Source: Condylostoma magnum (lineage: Eukaryota > Ciliophora > Heterotrichea > Heterotrichida > Condylostomatidae). Taken from it: a stretch of 64,000 bases of DNA. How positions within the stretch are numbered: position 1 is the stretch's first letter; the number at the start of each line of letters is the position of its first letter. The translations under genes were made by a program, and so were the position numbers. Under the pieces are notes generated by a model, which worked only from the letters and a program-made list of their open reading frames with translations, made no database searches and was not told where the DNA came from. Of the stretch, positions 1 to 10,268 are shown one piece after another. Where the stretch lies: assembly GCA_920105805.1 (NCBI GenBank), contig CAKKTI010000055.1:1-64000 (forward strand), in the 5' to 3' direction.

Positions 1-96
1 ACACCCTTACACCCTTACACCCTTACACCCTTACACCCTTACACCCTTACACCCTTACACCCTTACACCCTTACACCCTTACACCCTTACACCCTT
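1..96. repeat. Macronuclear telomere, 12 x ACACCCTT
   Basis: Twelve perfect tandem copies of the octamer ACACCCTT (a permutation of CCCTTACA) start at base 1 and break off at 97. The C-rich strand reads inward, so this is the left end of a linear chromosome. Eight-base units of the CCCTAACA type are known from other heterotrichs; this unit differs at one base (T for A). Confidence 0.97.
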
Positions 97-177
97 ATAT
101 TAATCTTATGCGTAGGATTTGTATAATTACGATAATAATATAGTATTTAATAAGAATACAAAAGTTATCTAACTAAA

Positions 178-1030
178 TTTCCCATGCTCTTACTTTCATA
201 TCATATCCACCAGATACTACTCATTATTCATTTCTTAACATGCAAACTGATCATACCTCCTGATTATGTTGACCAATAATTCTGTTTCTAGATGGGTTTT
301 ATAAGTCTCATAGTCTTACTTGATTATCACCTCCACCAGATATTATTAGTTATTCACTTCTTGAAATGCAAATCGAGAATACATTGCCATCATGTTAGCC
401 AATTATTCTGCTATTGTGTGAGTTTTATAAGTCTTATACTCTTATTTTATTATCATATCCACCAGATACTACTATTTATTCACTTCTTGAAATGCAAACT
501 GATTATACATCGTGTTGACCAATTATTCTGTTTCTAGATGGGTTTTATAAGTCTCATACTCTTACTTTACAATCCTCTCCACCTGATACTACTATTTATT
601 CACTTCTTGAAATGCAAACTGATAATACTTAACCATTATGCAAACCAATAATTCTATTTCTGAATAGGTTTTATAAGTCCCATACTCTTACTTTCATGTC
701 CCCTCCACCAGATACTACTATTTATTCACTTCTTGAAATGCAAACTGATTATACACCATAATCATGTTGACCAATTATTCTGTTTCTAGATGGGTTTTAT
801 AAGTCTCATACTTTTATTTTACTATCAACTCCACCTGACACTACTATTTGTTCACTTCTTGAAATGCAAACTGATAATACATTACCATTATGTTGGCCAA
901 TTATTCTGTTTCTGGATGGGTTTTATATCTCCCATACTCTTACTTTCTTATCCCATCCACCTGATATTATGAGTTATTCACTTCTTGAAATGCAAACTGA
1001 TCTTACAATATAGTCATGCTGACCAATTAT
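178..1030. repeat. Subtelomeric tandem repeat, about 126-bp unit, nearly 7 copies
   Basis: The landmark GGGTTTTATAAGTC (with variants) recurs near 294, 420, 540, 666, 792 and 918, a spacing of 120 to 126 bases. A shared block TTCACTTCTTGAAATGCAAA lies in the middle of most units and ACCAATTATTCTGTTTCT at the end. The first unit, from about 178, lacks its head and the last fades out near 1030. Units differ at scattered positions and one is 6 bases shorter. Short open frames across the array (292-537, 790-972) are repeat translations, not genes. Just proximal, the first gene ends about 70 bases away. Confidence 0.95.
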
Positions 1031-1099
1031 TGCTTATTCCCTCTTTCGTTACTTTTATTAGAATCACTTTTTCTATAATTCTACCTGTCTTACTTACTA

Positions 1100-1642
1100 T
1101 CAAATGCATTCTCCAGCTTTCACTACAGTTCTCATTAAATTAACTCTTTGGTTTTTCATCATCCATTCTAAGATTCTATTAGTTTGTTCTTTCTGATCTA
1201 TTCTGATAAAAAGTAGTTGCCATAATATTTCTCCAAATGCTTTTAGCCTTACTTTCATAAAATCATCAGGGTTAAGTTTTTATATTATTTCTTTAGCTTT
1301 ACTACTTCATTTGACCAAAGTATCCAAATATTTCAGATATTCGGCTTTAATCTCATTCTCTCTTATAAGGTCATGAATGAAGGTGTTTAAAGCAGGCTAG
1401 TGAGTAATTGTGAATAATTAACGAATTTGGAAGGTTCTTCTGAGAATTATAACTGAATTAGCTCTTTCTAAATTTTGCCATAGGGATACAAAGTTGTCTT
1501 AAGTTAATATATATCCCTTTAAAATGTTTTAAACTTCACTGTTCTCAGGGCATCCCATATTCTACTGATTTGCTTTGCATAATTATTAGAAATCGATACC
1601 AGTTACCAATTTTCTGGCGATTGGTTCAATATAGTTTTCCAT
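1100..1642 (-). CDS. Hypothetical protein, 180 aa, first gene after the subtelomere
   Basis: I do not recognise it. Reading from ATG at 1642 with TAA/TAG as Gln and TGA as Trp gives a coherent helical, Leu-rich protein starting MENYIEPIARKLVTG. It ends ..RTVVKAGECI at TGA TAG TAA, three stop triplets in a row, of which I take the first as terminator. Amphipathic helices rich in Leu, Lys and Glu suggest an ARM/HEAT-like or other all-helical fold, but no motif is diagnostic. No signal peptide or membrane segment is seen. It lies about 70 bases from the repeat array and is followed on its 5' side by roughly 700 bases without a gene. Confidence 0.7.
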
Positions 1643-2357
1643 TTTTTATATAAATTTACAAAATTGATGAGATTGCACAGACTTTAGAGGCTTTAATGTT
1701 CAGCTTTGGGTAGCAGTAGTATTATTAAGGTAGATAATATTAATTGGATCTTGTTTAAATTATATTATACTACATTTATAACTTTTATTCTGGTGCATAA
1801 ATTCCTAGAGTAGGTATATTTATTCTATAGAGGAAAAAGCATAGGTATCAATTTAATAAAGGTAAACATTACTTTCTGTATATTATTTATTGTTTTCTAA
1901 TCCTTATGCATTTAATTTAGTTATTATTATAGAATCTGACATATTCTCTAGTATTGCTAAAACATAGTATATTTCTCAAAAGCTTTCTCTTATAAGAAGT
2001 ATTATAAATGTTTTAAGTTCTTCGATAAAAGTTATCTATTTGTATGTATTTGGATTATTTATAATAACTATTGTATTTGTGAAGCTAGCTTATCCTTCAT
2101 ATCTCTTTTAGATTGAAATTTTAAATTTGTAAATATCTAATCTTGAGTCATTTGATTTTTGCTTTAATAATGTTAGCTTTAAAGTTAGCTATGCTGCTTT
2201 TTCAAATTACTTTTTCTTATGTTTTATTTCATAAACATATACTATATTTATTATAATAAGTTTTTAATTTTATCATATTTAAAATCTTTTGTTTTTCTTT
2301 TGAGAATTTCTTTTTTTTTACTTATAAGCAAGCCAAATTCTTGTTATAATTAATTAA
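1643..2357. other. Intergenic, no gene seen
   Basis: Very AT-rich sequence between two divergent start codons (1642 minus, 2358 plus). Frames here are full of low-complexity Phe/Ile/Lys codons and give no convincing protein. It presumably holds both promoters; I see no recognisable element. Confidence 0.5.
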
Positions 2358-3386
2358 ATGCAAAAACGAGATAGTCAAATAAGTCTTAACACAAGATAAA
2401 ATGAATGTCCTAGGAGTAATAACAGTGGCTAAATAGAAGACAATATTAATTAAATTGAACATAATTCTAATTCAATTAGTTTTTGAGACAAAGTACTTTA
2501 AGTTTGCAGGAAATCAAGAAAAGATTAACTCTAGTTTATAATTGATGAGATCGATGAGCCAATAACTTCTACCTTAGTTGGTAATTTCTTTAGCAATTGT
2601 GATTTCATTGCGAAGGTTATACCAAATGAATAAAGCCCTAGATAATGAATTTGACCTTTATTTGCTAGCGAGGGAGCGGGGGCATCATATATTTATGAAT
2701 GGTTTAAATAATTTGAGGATTTCCGACAAGGACATAGATATAAAGGAATAATAATTCTAGGGAACAATCGAAATGAATATGTTACATTTTTTGCTTCGAT
2801 GGTTGGATAAAATGGTCCCAAAAATCCTGCTTAAAACCATAAAATAATATATTTTGATGATATTATGAATAAAGCAGAAGTATAATCCAAGCCCAATGCT
2901 GAATTAATTATTTTCAATAATACCTACTTCTCTCCAAATAATTTAAGATATGGATTATAGACATTAATTATTAGTAGATCAACATGCGTAAAGTCCAAAA
3001 ACTAATTAATTAAATTTCCTGGGTTACCTTGTGTAATAATAACTGATAATAAACGCTTATTTGATCAGCTATTATCAACTGACTAATACAAATATGATCT
3101 ATATTTTATTTAGGTTTAAGATCATGAATCCCTTATATCTGAATAGTATAGAGCATAAATCATGTCTCCTCCCATTTAATAAATTCCATATATTTCCTAT
3201 GGATTGAAAAGAAAGATGCCTGCCTCAAAGCCTACCAAGATTATTAAGAAGGATTAGTTACATAACTATTTTGTTTAACACATTTATTTTATGTAAATTA
3301 CCCTTGATATAGACTTTTTAATGGGCCAGTTATATTCCAATAATATATTTATTATCTACATAGTTAGTGAAAATTTACTAAACTAA
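2358..3386 (+). CDS. Hypothetical protein, about 342 aa
   Basis: Starts at ATG 2358 in the context TTAAATG. The first 60 residues are polar (MQKRDSQISLNTRQNE..). The middle has alternating hydrophobic strands: YKGIIILGNN near residue 140, KIIYFDDI near 175, LIISRSTC near 215 and LPCVIITDNK near 235. This looks like an alpha/beta NTPase-like core, but no Walker A motif is present, so no function is assigned. The end is ambiguous: TAA at 3276 and TAA at 3384 are both in frame. I prefer 3384 because no stop triplet occurs in the 29 codons before it and because it leaves a 2-base gap to the convergent Rab stop, in keeping with other junctions here. Confidence 0.65.
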
Positions 3387-3388
3387 AC

Positions 3389-4009
3389 TCAACAACATGT
3401 ATTTCTTCTTTTATTCACTTTGGCTTTCGGTTAAATTTATACTATATTTTTATTTTCAGCTTGATTACCTTCTTATTATACTTTATAATCTAAAATTTAG
3501 CCGCATAATGATTCGAATACTTATTTTATATTTTTTCCGGTCTTGGCTGAGCATTCAAAGAATTTGATTCCTAAACTTTGTGCCAACTGTGCTCCTTACT
3601 CTTCTGTTATTACTTTATCTTCTCTATCACATTTCGTTCCAACAAGAATCAATTTAGTTTGCTGATTTCCGCATAGTTAAATTTATTAGTACCAACTATT
3701 AATATTTTCAAAGCTTTGCCTATCTGTTGAATCATATACTAAAATAATACCATTTGCTCCTCTGTAGTAAGTATTAGTAATAGTCCTAAATCTTTCTTAA
3801 CCAGCAGTGTCCCAAATTTAAAGCTTTAGTTATTTGCCTTGTATACTTAAATAATTTATTTTAAATTCTACTCCAATTGTCGATAAAAAGTTTGTTTCAA
3901 ATCTATCATCTGTTTAACGCAGTAGAATACACGTCTTACCACTACCAGAATCCCCAATAATTAATATCTTGAACAAGTAATCACAGTTTTTATGAGCTGA
4001 ATTTTGCAT
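3389..4009 (-). CDS. Rab family small GTPase (Rab1/Rab8-like), 206 aa
   Basis: A membrane-traffic GTPase. The G1 loop GDSGSGKT lies at about 20, switch I with STIGVEF at about 50, G3 IWDTAGQERF at about 72, then TKCD (G4, with Thr in place of the usual Asn) and ECSAK (G5). The protein ends RRNTCC, the expected geranylgeranylated double cysteine, followed at once by TGA. That makes TGA a true stop here. Internal Gln residues are encoded by TAA and TAG, including the Gln of ERF-adjacent positions. Length is normal for a Rab. It is convergent with the unknown gene ending at 3386. The switch and RabF regions look most like the Rab1/8/10 group; subfamily is inferred. Confidence 0.95.
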
Positions 4010-5106
4010 TTTTTATAGGAAAAAACTAGCAAATGATTAAGGAAGATTGTTCTAAATATACTTCATAGTTAGTAAGAAGAAATCAAACTATATCAATACA
4101 TTAATTTTGGGCAATGTAGGTATAGCTTCAAAATGATATTGTATACTTTATTAATGATTTACATTATTCCCTTAATACTTTTTTCGTAATAAGAATATTA
4201 GATTTATTAATAAGAGCCATTATCATTTCATTTTAATTCTTTTGAACTCTTCTTTAAAAGTAAATGTAAACTTGATTGATATTTATTTATTGAATTACAA
4301 TAGCTTAAATTCACAATTCTATGAAACGATGCTACTCATAGTAGCCTATTTCCTATCATTCGTTTCAAGTAATATAATATTTTTAACATATAATTAAGTT
4401 TATAAATACATATCTAACTTCAATAGAATATTACTAGTTTGATATATTGAGAAATTACAATAGCCTTATGTTTATTATAGCAATTGATCTATTAACCTTT
4501 TTCATATATTATTGTGTTACTTTAATGCCTTGTATACATTAAAAGGCTTATACTTAATACTCGTTTAGTAAAGAAAATTATACAATCAATCTTTAAAACA
4601 TATTCTTGTTCAAGCAAACACTGAATTATAGATCATTATGAGAAAATGTAAAATTATAAATGCACAATGCACTAATACAAAAGGGTATACAATTGGATAA
4701 TTAGAACTAAAATCTTTAAAGAAGCAGATTAAGTCTTTCTCCCTAGAAATTAATAAAATAGGAGCTTTAACTTTAATAAAGTGAGCAATATAAAAAAATA
4801 AGGAGAGAAAATAAGAGAAGATTACAAAAGATGCAGAGTTCAAATTTAAGATCTATTAATAAACTATATAATAAAGGGTAATAAAGTTTAAATTGCGATT
4901 ATAGACGATCTGAAATGCTGAGGATCTCAATTGAAAATTAAAAGCTGTTTAATCGAATAAAGAATTAACAATCAGAGTACTCTCTTAATAAATTATTAAA
5001 AGAAAGAGAAATAAACTTGTAATTTGTTAAGAATCTATGCAATTTTCCTTACTAGCTTTGCAAAAAGACTTATAGATCTTAATCACAAGTTTAAATTCCA
5101 ACTTAT
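4010..5106. other. Poorly resolved region; possible Lys/Gln-rich ORF from 4638
   Basis: Bases 4010-4600 look intergenic. From ATG 4638 one plus-strand frame reads as a Lys/Gln/Leu-rich helical stretch (MRKCKIINAQCTNTKG..) for about 170 codons, with many stop triplets. It neither ends clearly nor joins the following frame through an intron of 15 or 16 bases, so I do not call it a gene. The minus-strand frame at 4610-4843 looks like its shadow. Confidence 0.3.
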
Positions 5107-5400
5107 ATGAGAAATTGTATGATAAGTAATCATTAAGACTAATATAATAAATTGAAATGGAAAACTTTAGTAATAAAAAAGGAAATTTGAATAAAGGAAT
5201 AATAGCTTAATGTACAGATCTTTAAAGACACATTTGGTATTGATATAATAGCATATAGCAGTACTGGAAACTATGATTACTAAATCCAATTAACATATGA
5301 AGAATTTTATTAATTATTTAATAGTTTAAAGAGTATACCAAAACTATTAAAAATATTAAGCATTGTAGACGGAGATTTAGTTATTTTAAATAAAAGATAG
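5107..5400 (+). CDS. Possible small hypothetical protein, 97 aa
   Basis: From ATG 5107 to TAG 5398 one frame gives a plausible protein whose second half (FKDTFGIDIIAYSSTGNYD.. ending ..VDGDLVILNKR) is much better than the alternatives. It could instead be the last exon of a larger gene beginning near 4638. No family recognised. It ends 38 bases before the ATG of the CCCH-RING gene. Confidence 0.35.
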
Positions 5401-5438
5401 AGTGTATAGTTTAAATAAGTAACATTAGTAATAAAAAT

Positions 5439-6350
5439 ATGGCAGAATAATAGATAGATCTAAGGCAAGTTAGGCAATTTGAAACGGAGGTTAAAAATGT
5501 TTTCCCAGAGCTGTCGTTGGATTTGATAAGGAAATTTACCTTGTATAGAAATTTAAAATCAAAAGAACAAATTATTCAAGGCATAATTGATGAAGTAAGT
5601 AATCCTATAATAAACTCTATCAATCAAGTTTTATTATACTACAATGATTACTAGGAGGACTTTAAACAGTTAGCCAATACTTTTAAACATCAAGTTGAAT
5701 TTTACCCCTAATTTAACTTGTAAAGCTTTAAAACTCTTTAGTGTGCTTAAGAGAATTGCTAAAATGAAATATGTTATTTCTGGCATAGTATTTTAGATAA
5801 ACGCCGTATATTTGAAGATGTTAAGTATTCAGATCAACCATGTAATAGTTAGTATGTAGATGGAGTATGGATTGACTAGATGTAATGCTTATAATAAGAC
5901 TAATGCCCGTATAGCCATAGTAGTTACGAGAGCTAGTATAATCCAAACCAATATAAGACATAACCTTGTCCTTAATTTGAAAGTATAGGTTATTGTAATA
6001 AATAACACACATGTAGTTTAAAGCATGGCTGATTTGATATATAGAGTTAAGATATAATTGAACAAGTAATTGTTATATACAAGATTTTATATAATGAAAA
6101 GTAACAATTAATACAATCTAAATAAGAAATACTCCAGAAGCATAAAGATAAAGATACAGAAGTGCTATAGCTTATAAAAAAGAGAAGTTGTCCAAATTGC
6201 TTGCAATAAATTTAGAGAGATTACTTATGTGTTCCATGTGGCCACTTATTATGTCATAATTGCATAGAGCAAGTAAATGACTCTTCCTTTACTGCATGTC
6301 CATACTGCACAAGCCATATAGAAGATATAATTAGTATAGAAAATAATTAA
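5439..6350 (+). CDS. Tandem CCCH zinc-finger and RING protein (Unkempt / plant TZF-like), 303 aa
   Basis: Probable RNA-binding E3 ubiquitin ligase. Residues about 90-115 carry a CCCH-like knuckle (QCAQENCQNEICYFWH) followed by a LDKRR stretch. Two more CCCH units follow, CLQQDQCPYSH and CPQFESIGYCNKQHTCSLKH, spaced as in the Unkempt and plant tandem-zinc-finger families. The C-terminus has a compact RING: CPNC, CVPCGHLLCHNC and CPYC. The start at 5439 follows an A-rich leader (AAAAATATG). The chosen end is TAA 6348-6350. Only one codon (AAA) separates this from the CTR9 ATG, in the same frame, so if the TAA is read as Gln the two would form one protein. No stop triplet occurs in roughly the last 45 codons, which favours termination here. 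Confidence 0.85.
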
Positions 6351-6353
6351 AAA

Positions 6354-8945
6354 ATGTTGGTTCCTTGCAAAGACTCTGATAATTGGGTAGATTTACAAGA
6401 TTTACCTAATGAGGAAGATACTCTTGAGCTTCTTAGATATGAGTTACCTGCTTTGAAGTACTGACTAGCAATTGCTGTAAGTATTATATAGTTAGAATAT
6501 TACAAAAAAGGAAGACCCAAAGTATTTGAGAGGATTTTAAAGGTAGCTGTTAGTGAAGATATGCAAAAAATGCCTTAATATTTTAGTTCAAGAGAAGACT
6601 AAATAATTTTATTAAATAGATTAGCAGCATTTATGTTTGGTAGTGCTAAATTAACAACTGATGTGCAAAGAAGAGAAGAATTATTTAATAATGCATCAGG
6701 ATATATTAGATAGGCTGATTAATAAGACATTAATGATCATACGAATTGAATTTCTAGAGCCTTTTTATTATTATTTAAGTCTTAATTAGATAGTGCTTAA
6801 TATTACTTTAATAATACAATAAACCAAGAACCTAATAATATTTTTGCATTACTAGGAAAGGCTTGCATATAATATCATTTAAGATAATATTAAGAAGCAT
6901 TAAAATTATATGCTGATGTTCTTAGAAATAATCCAGGAGTACCTGGAAATATTAGATTTGGTGTAGCTTATTGTCAATACAAATTAGGAAATAAAGTATA
7001 AGCAAAAATGGCATTAAAAAGAGGATTAGAAATTGACTAAAATAATCCAGATGCATATATAGCCTTAGGAATATTATACTATGAAAAATAGAAGTATAAT
7101 AAATATTTGTAATGCATAGCTCAAGCTTATAAAATAGATTAAAGCAACTTACAAGCCTGCTTACATCTATCAAAACACTATTTTTATTAAGAAGATTATG
7201 ATAAAAGTAAAAGGTTAGCTGAGTTCTGTATTAATAGGCTTATTGAATCAGAAAAGCAAATTCTTGATATATCTTTATTTAGAGCAGAATGCTACACAAT
7301 ACTAGCATAGAATTATCATGCCTTGAATGATTTTGAAAATGCATATAGAAACTATTCCTAAGCTTGTCGCCAGGAACCAGAGTTTATGTTAGCCAAATTC
7401 GGATTAGGTTAAATGTATTTGCATCAAAAAGATCTTGAGAAAGCAAAAGATTGCTTTGAATCAATTTAAAAGTAAGCCCCAAACAATTATGAAACAATGA
7501 AAATATTAGGATCTATATATGTATAGCAGCATTAAAAAGAAAAAGCTATTGAAAAGTTTTAAGCCCTTTTAATAGCAAATCCAGAAGATGCTGAAGTATG
7601 GATTGAACTAGCTTAAGTTCTAGAAATTTCAAAGCCTGAGAAGGCTTTAGAGGCATATGAAAAGGCTTTATAACTTATTCCTGATCCACCAGCTGAACTA
7701 TGGAATAATATTGCAGTTCTAAGACATAAAACTGGTAAATCTATAGAAGCAGAGGAGGCATATAATAATCTAGAAAATGAGAAAAGATCTATAATTTTTA
7801 ACAAAGCTAGATGGCACGAAGATAATCATAGACTTAAAGAAGCAACTGAGCTATACAACAAAATAATAGAAGAGAGTCCTAAATACACTGATGCATACTT
7901 AAGACTTGCCCTTATTGCTCGAGCTGAGAAGAATTATGTTAATGCAATAGAATAAACAAGGATTGCTATAAAAAATGATTCTAAACCTTCAACTGCTTTA
8001 TGCTTAAAAGGGTACTTAGAGGCTGAGCTGGGAGAGCTAACAAAAGCAATGGAAACATATAATAGTGTGATAATGAATCATTCAAGGCATGATTTATATG
8101 CTTTAACTGCAATGGGATAATTATATTATGAGATGTCAATAAAATCTAATGAGGAAAGATTTTAAACCCAGTTAAACAGAGCCTTATAGTATTTTTCCAA
8201 AGTGATTTCTATTGATGAGCATAATGTATATGCTGCTATAGGAATTGGAGTTTATTTAGCTGAAATGGGAGAAACTGAAAAGGCGCATGAAACTTTTAGA
8301 AATGTGATGAATGTTACTGATATTCCTTTTATGCTGATTAATGATGGTCATATTGCATTACTATAAGGAAGGTATGATATGGCTTTAAGAATGTATTAAA
8401 GAGCAAGAGATAAGAAAGCATTAACGACAGAAATTGTAGATAATTATATAGCTTTAGGTTTATTCATATGTAGAAGGTACTAGGAGTGTGAAGCTATTTT
8501 GAGGTAAATGCCAGACAAAGCTTATTATAAATATAATTTAGCCCTTACATTACACGAGCATTCTATTTATATATTTAGTCAACAATTTAGAACTTATGAA
8601 GACACTAAACTAGCTGTTGATTAAGTTCTAGAAGCAAAAACATTGTATGAATCTGTATTAAAGACTCGTTGGTTTATTTCAGGAGGTTCAAATACAAGAG
8701 AAATTGAAAAGAATTAAATAAAAACTGCTTAGAAAATGGCAGATTATAAAATGTCATCTATTAAAGCATTATCTGAGTAATGTCCAGGGTACTTAGAAGC
8801 TTCTATATTGGCAGAATAGAATAGAGGTAGGAACATGAAACGTTCTCCTGAGCTGGAATTAGAAGAAGATACTATTATAAAGAAACAAAAAACTGATGAT
8901 AACTCCGATTTATCTTTAGGAGAATCAATGAATCTATCTGATTAG
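6354..8945 (+). CDS. CTR9: CTR9, TPR subunit of the Paf1 complex, about 858 aa
   Basis: Scaffold of the Paf1 elongation complex in the nucleus. The N-terminus has the CTR9 signature ending LEYYKKG at about residue 45, then some fifteen tetratricopeptide repeats run to about 790 (for example AYIALGILYYEKQKY, AEVWIELAQVLE). A charged tail ends ..GESMNLSD at TAG TAA (8943-8948). A 15-base intron (6477-6491) falls inside the N-terminal signature; removing it restores the family sequence AIALEYYKK. Length is close to yeast CTR9, a little short of human. More than 50 internal Gln codons are TAA or TAG. It is convergent with the 224-aa gene, 7 bases stop to stop. Confidence 0.95.
6477..6491 (+). other. 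15-nt intron in CTR9
   Basis: GTAAGTATTATATAG. It is exactly 15 bases, in phase, and contains an in-frame TAG. Read as coding it would insert VSIIQ into a conserved family motif; removing it gives the standard CTR9 N-terminus. Minute introns of 15-16 bases are typical of heterotrichs. Confidence 0.92.
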
Positions 8946-8952
8946 TAAAAAA

Positions 8953-9642
8953 TTAGCATTTATAAGGAGTGAAATATCCACTACGCTGTCTTTAAAGTTA
9001 CTTGAAGTTAATTCTAGAGCTTTTCTTGTTAGGAGTTCTTAAACGAGATATTCTTTATTCAATTCCTGGCTCTGGTTCAATTTAACTTGCTTAATTACGT
9101 ATTTAATAGCGCTTTCTTTGGAAACGTAGAAGTTTTGATGAATCATTCTTTTTAGGTTCTTAAACATCTGATAAGTTTAAGTAATTATGGAGAGATGGTT
9201 CTATTAGATCTGCAAATGGGCTACTTGTCCCTATTCCTATACGCTTTTCTTCTTATGGAGGTGTTTCTATTATATTCACATCTTTACTATTACGTTAACT
9301 TCTTTCCACAGTTTTATATCGTGAGTTTTACCTTATTGATGCAGAGCTTCTTTAGAAATTCGGAAATATTGTTTTGTTTTCATATTTATTTTAGCTATTA
9401 CTTCGTGTTTTTATTGTTTATCTTCTTCTATTAAAAGTGTTTCTACTGGTAAGGACTTACTTGTTTGTGAAATAATCTTTTATTACCTAATTTGTTAGTA
9501 TGGGCCGACTCGAGCTACGTTTATATACACGGCACTTGGATGATGTCGGAGTTTAATTTGCTATATGAGATATTAAGGCATTCACCTTTCGTTACAATTT
9601 CGCACTGCGTTATCTTCCATGGCGAAGATCTCTTTAAGACAT
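8953..9642 (-). CDS. Hypothetical basic, Ser/Arg/Gln-rich protein, about 224 aa
   Basis: Not recognised. ATG 9642 opens MSQRDLRHGRQRSAKLQRKV. The body is rich in Ser, Arg, Asn and Gln with few hydrophobic blocks, so it is probably largely disordered. It includes IIETPPQEEKRIGIGTSSPF and ends ..RSGYFTPYKC at TAA 8955-8953. A 15-base intron (9446-9460) is likely. The start codon lies 20 bases from that of the divergent gene at 9663, so both share one very short promoter region. An alternative ATG at 9620 is in another frame and needs an intron of the wrong length. Confidence 0.7.
9446..9460 (-). other. Probable 15-nt intron in the 224-aa gene
   Basis: On the minus strand it reads GTAAGTCCTTACCAG, with a canonical GTAAGT donor and CAG acceptor and a length of 15. 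It is in phase, so the frame does not prove splicing; assignment rests on length and splice sites. Confidence 0.6.
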
Positions 9643-9662
9643 ATTGTTATTTAATACTGTTA

Positions 9663-10268
9663 ATGCCCAAATTTAATACATTCTAAGCTGAACAAATAAT
9701 TAAAGGCTTATTATTAATACGTTATTAGCTATAAAGTGATTCAGAACATAAATGCTTTATAAGATAGATAAATGTCAAGAAAATTATTTAGTTTAACTGC
9801 TCCAAAAGATAACAGTGCTCAAATAAATGGTTATATACGGCCTTCAAAGAACCAAATAATTCCATCTAAAAAGTAAATTAAAATCTTAACTTAAAGATTG
9901 AATCCTTCAAAAAAGAGTTAAATATACTTCAATAAGTATAACTCCTAGAAGGAAAAGTAATCGAAATAAATATGCCAAGTCAGTTATGACAGCTATAAGA
10001 AAAATAAAATAAGGGCTTATATTGAAATTATTCTTATTAGCCAGTAACTTCAAAACCTTAAAGTGTGGCCAATTTTACCAAAAGAAGTACATTTGAGTCT
10101 GTTTTACCTGGTAAAACTAATTTCAATTACTGTGCAAGAAGATAAGGAATATAAGTTTTTGATACAGAGCTACAAATTGATAAATCATACTTCAAAAAAT
10201 ATGATGTTTTCACTGATTATAGAGAGTATGCTGCGCGTGTATATAAAAGTTTGAAGCTAAGTAAATGA
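9663..10268 (+). CDS. Hypothetical protein, 201 aa
   Basis: Not recognised. It starts MPKFNTFQAEQIIKGLLLIR at ATG 9663. A coiled-coil-prone segment (ESFKKELNILQQVQLLEGK) lies near residue 95. The C-terminal 60 residues are rich in aromatic and basic residues (FTDYREYAARVYKSLKLSK). The stop is TGA 10266-10268, which touches the TAA of the convergent LRR gene with no base between. Frame arithmetic from start to stop is exact (201 codons), so no net intron is needed. Confidence 0.75.

Noticed and set aside
292-972. Short ORFs with Cys/His/Leu pattern near the telomere
   Set aside because: They are translations of the 126-bp tandem repeat and recur with its period.
2358-3386. Virus-type replication protein
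   Set aside because: Only a loose resemblance of hydrophobic strands; no Walker A, no HUH motif, no surrounding element features.
4010-5106. Single gene from 4638 to 5400 with one 16-nt intron
   Set aside because: No GT..AG stretch of 16 bases connects the two frames; left as unresolved.
9195-9434. Hydrophobic plus-strand ORF, possible membrane protein
   Set aside because: Antisense shadow of the Ser/Arg-rich gene at 8953-9642.
9515-9620. Start at ATG 9620 followed by a 16-nt intron for the 224-aa gene
   Set aside because: Careful counting showed the frames do not meet; ATG 9642 gives the whole protein without a frame change.
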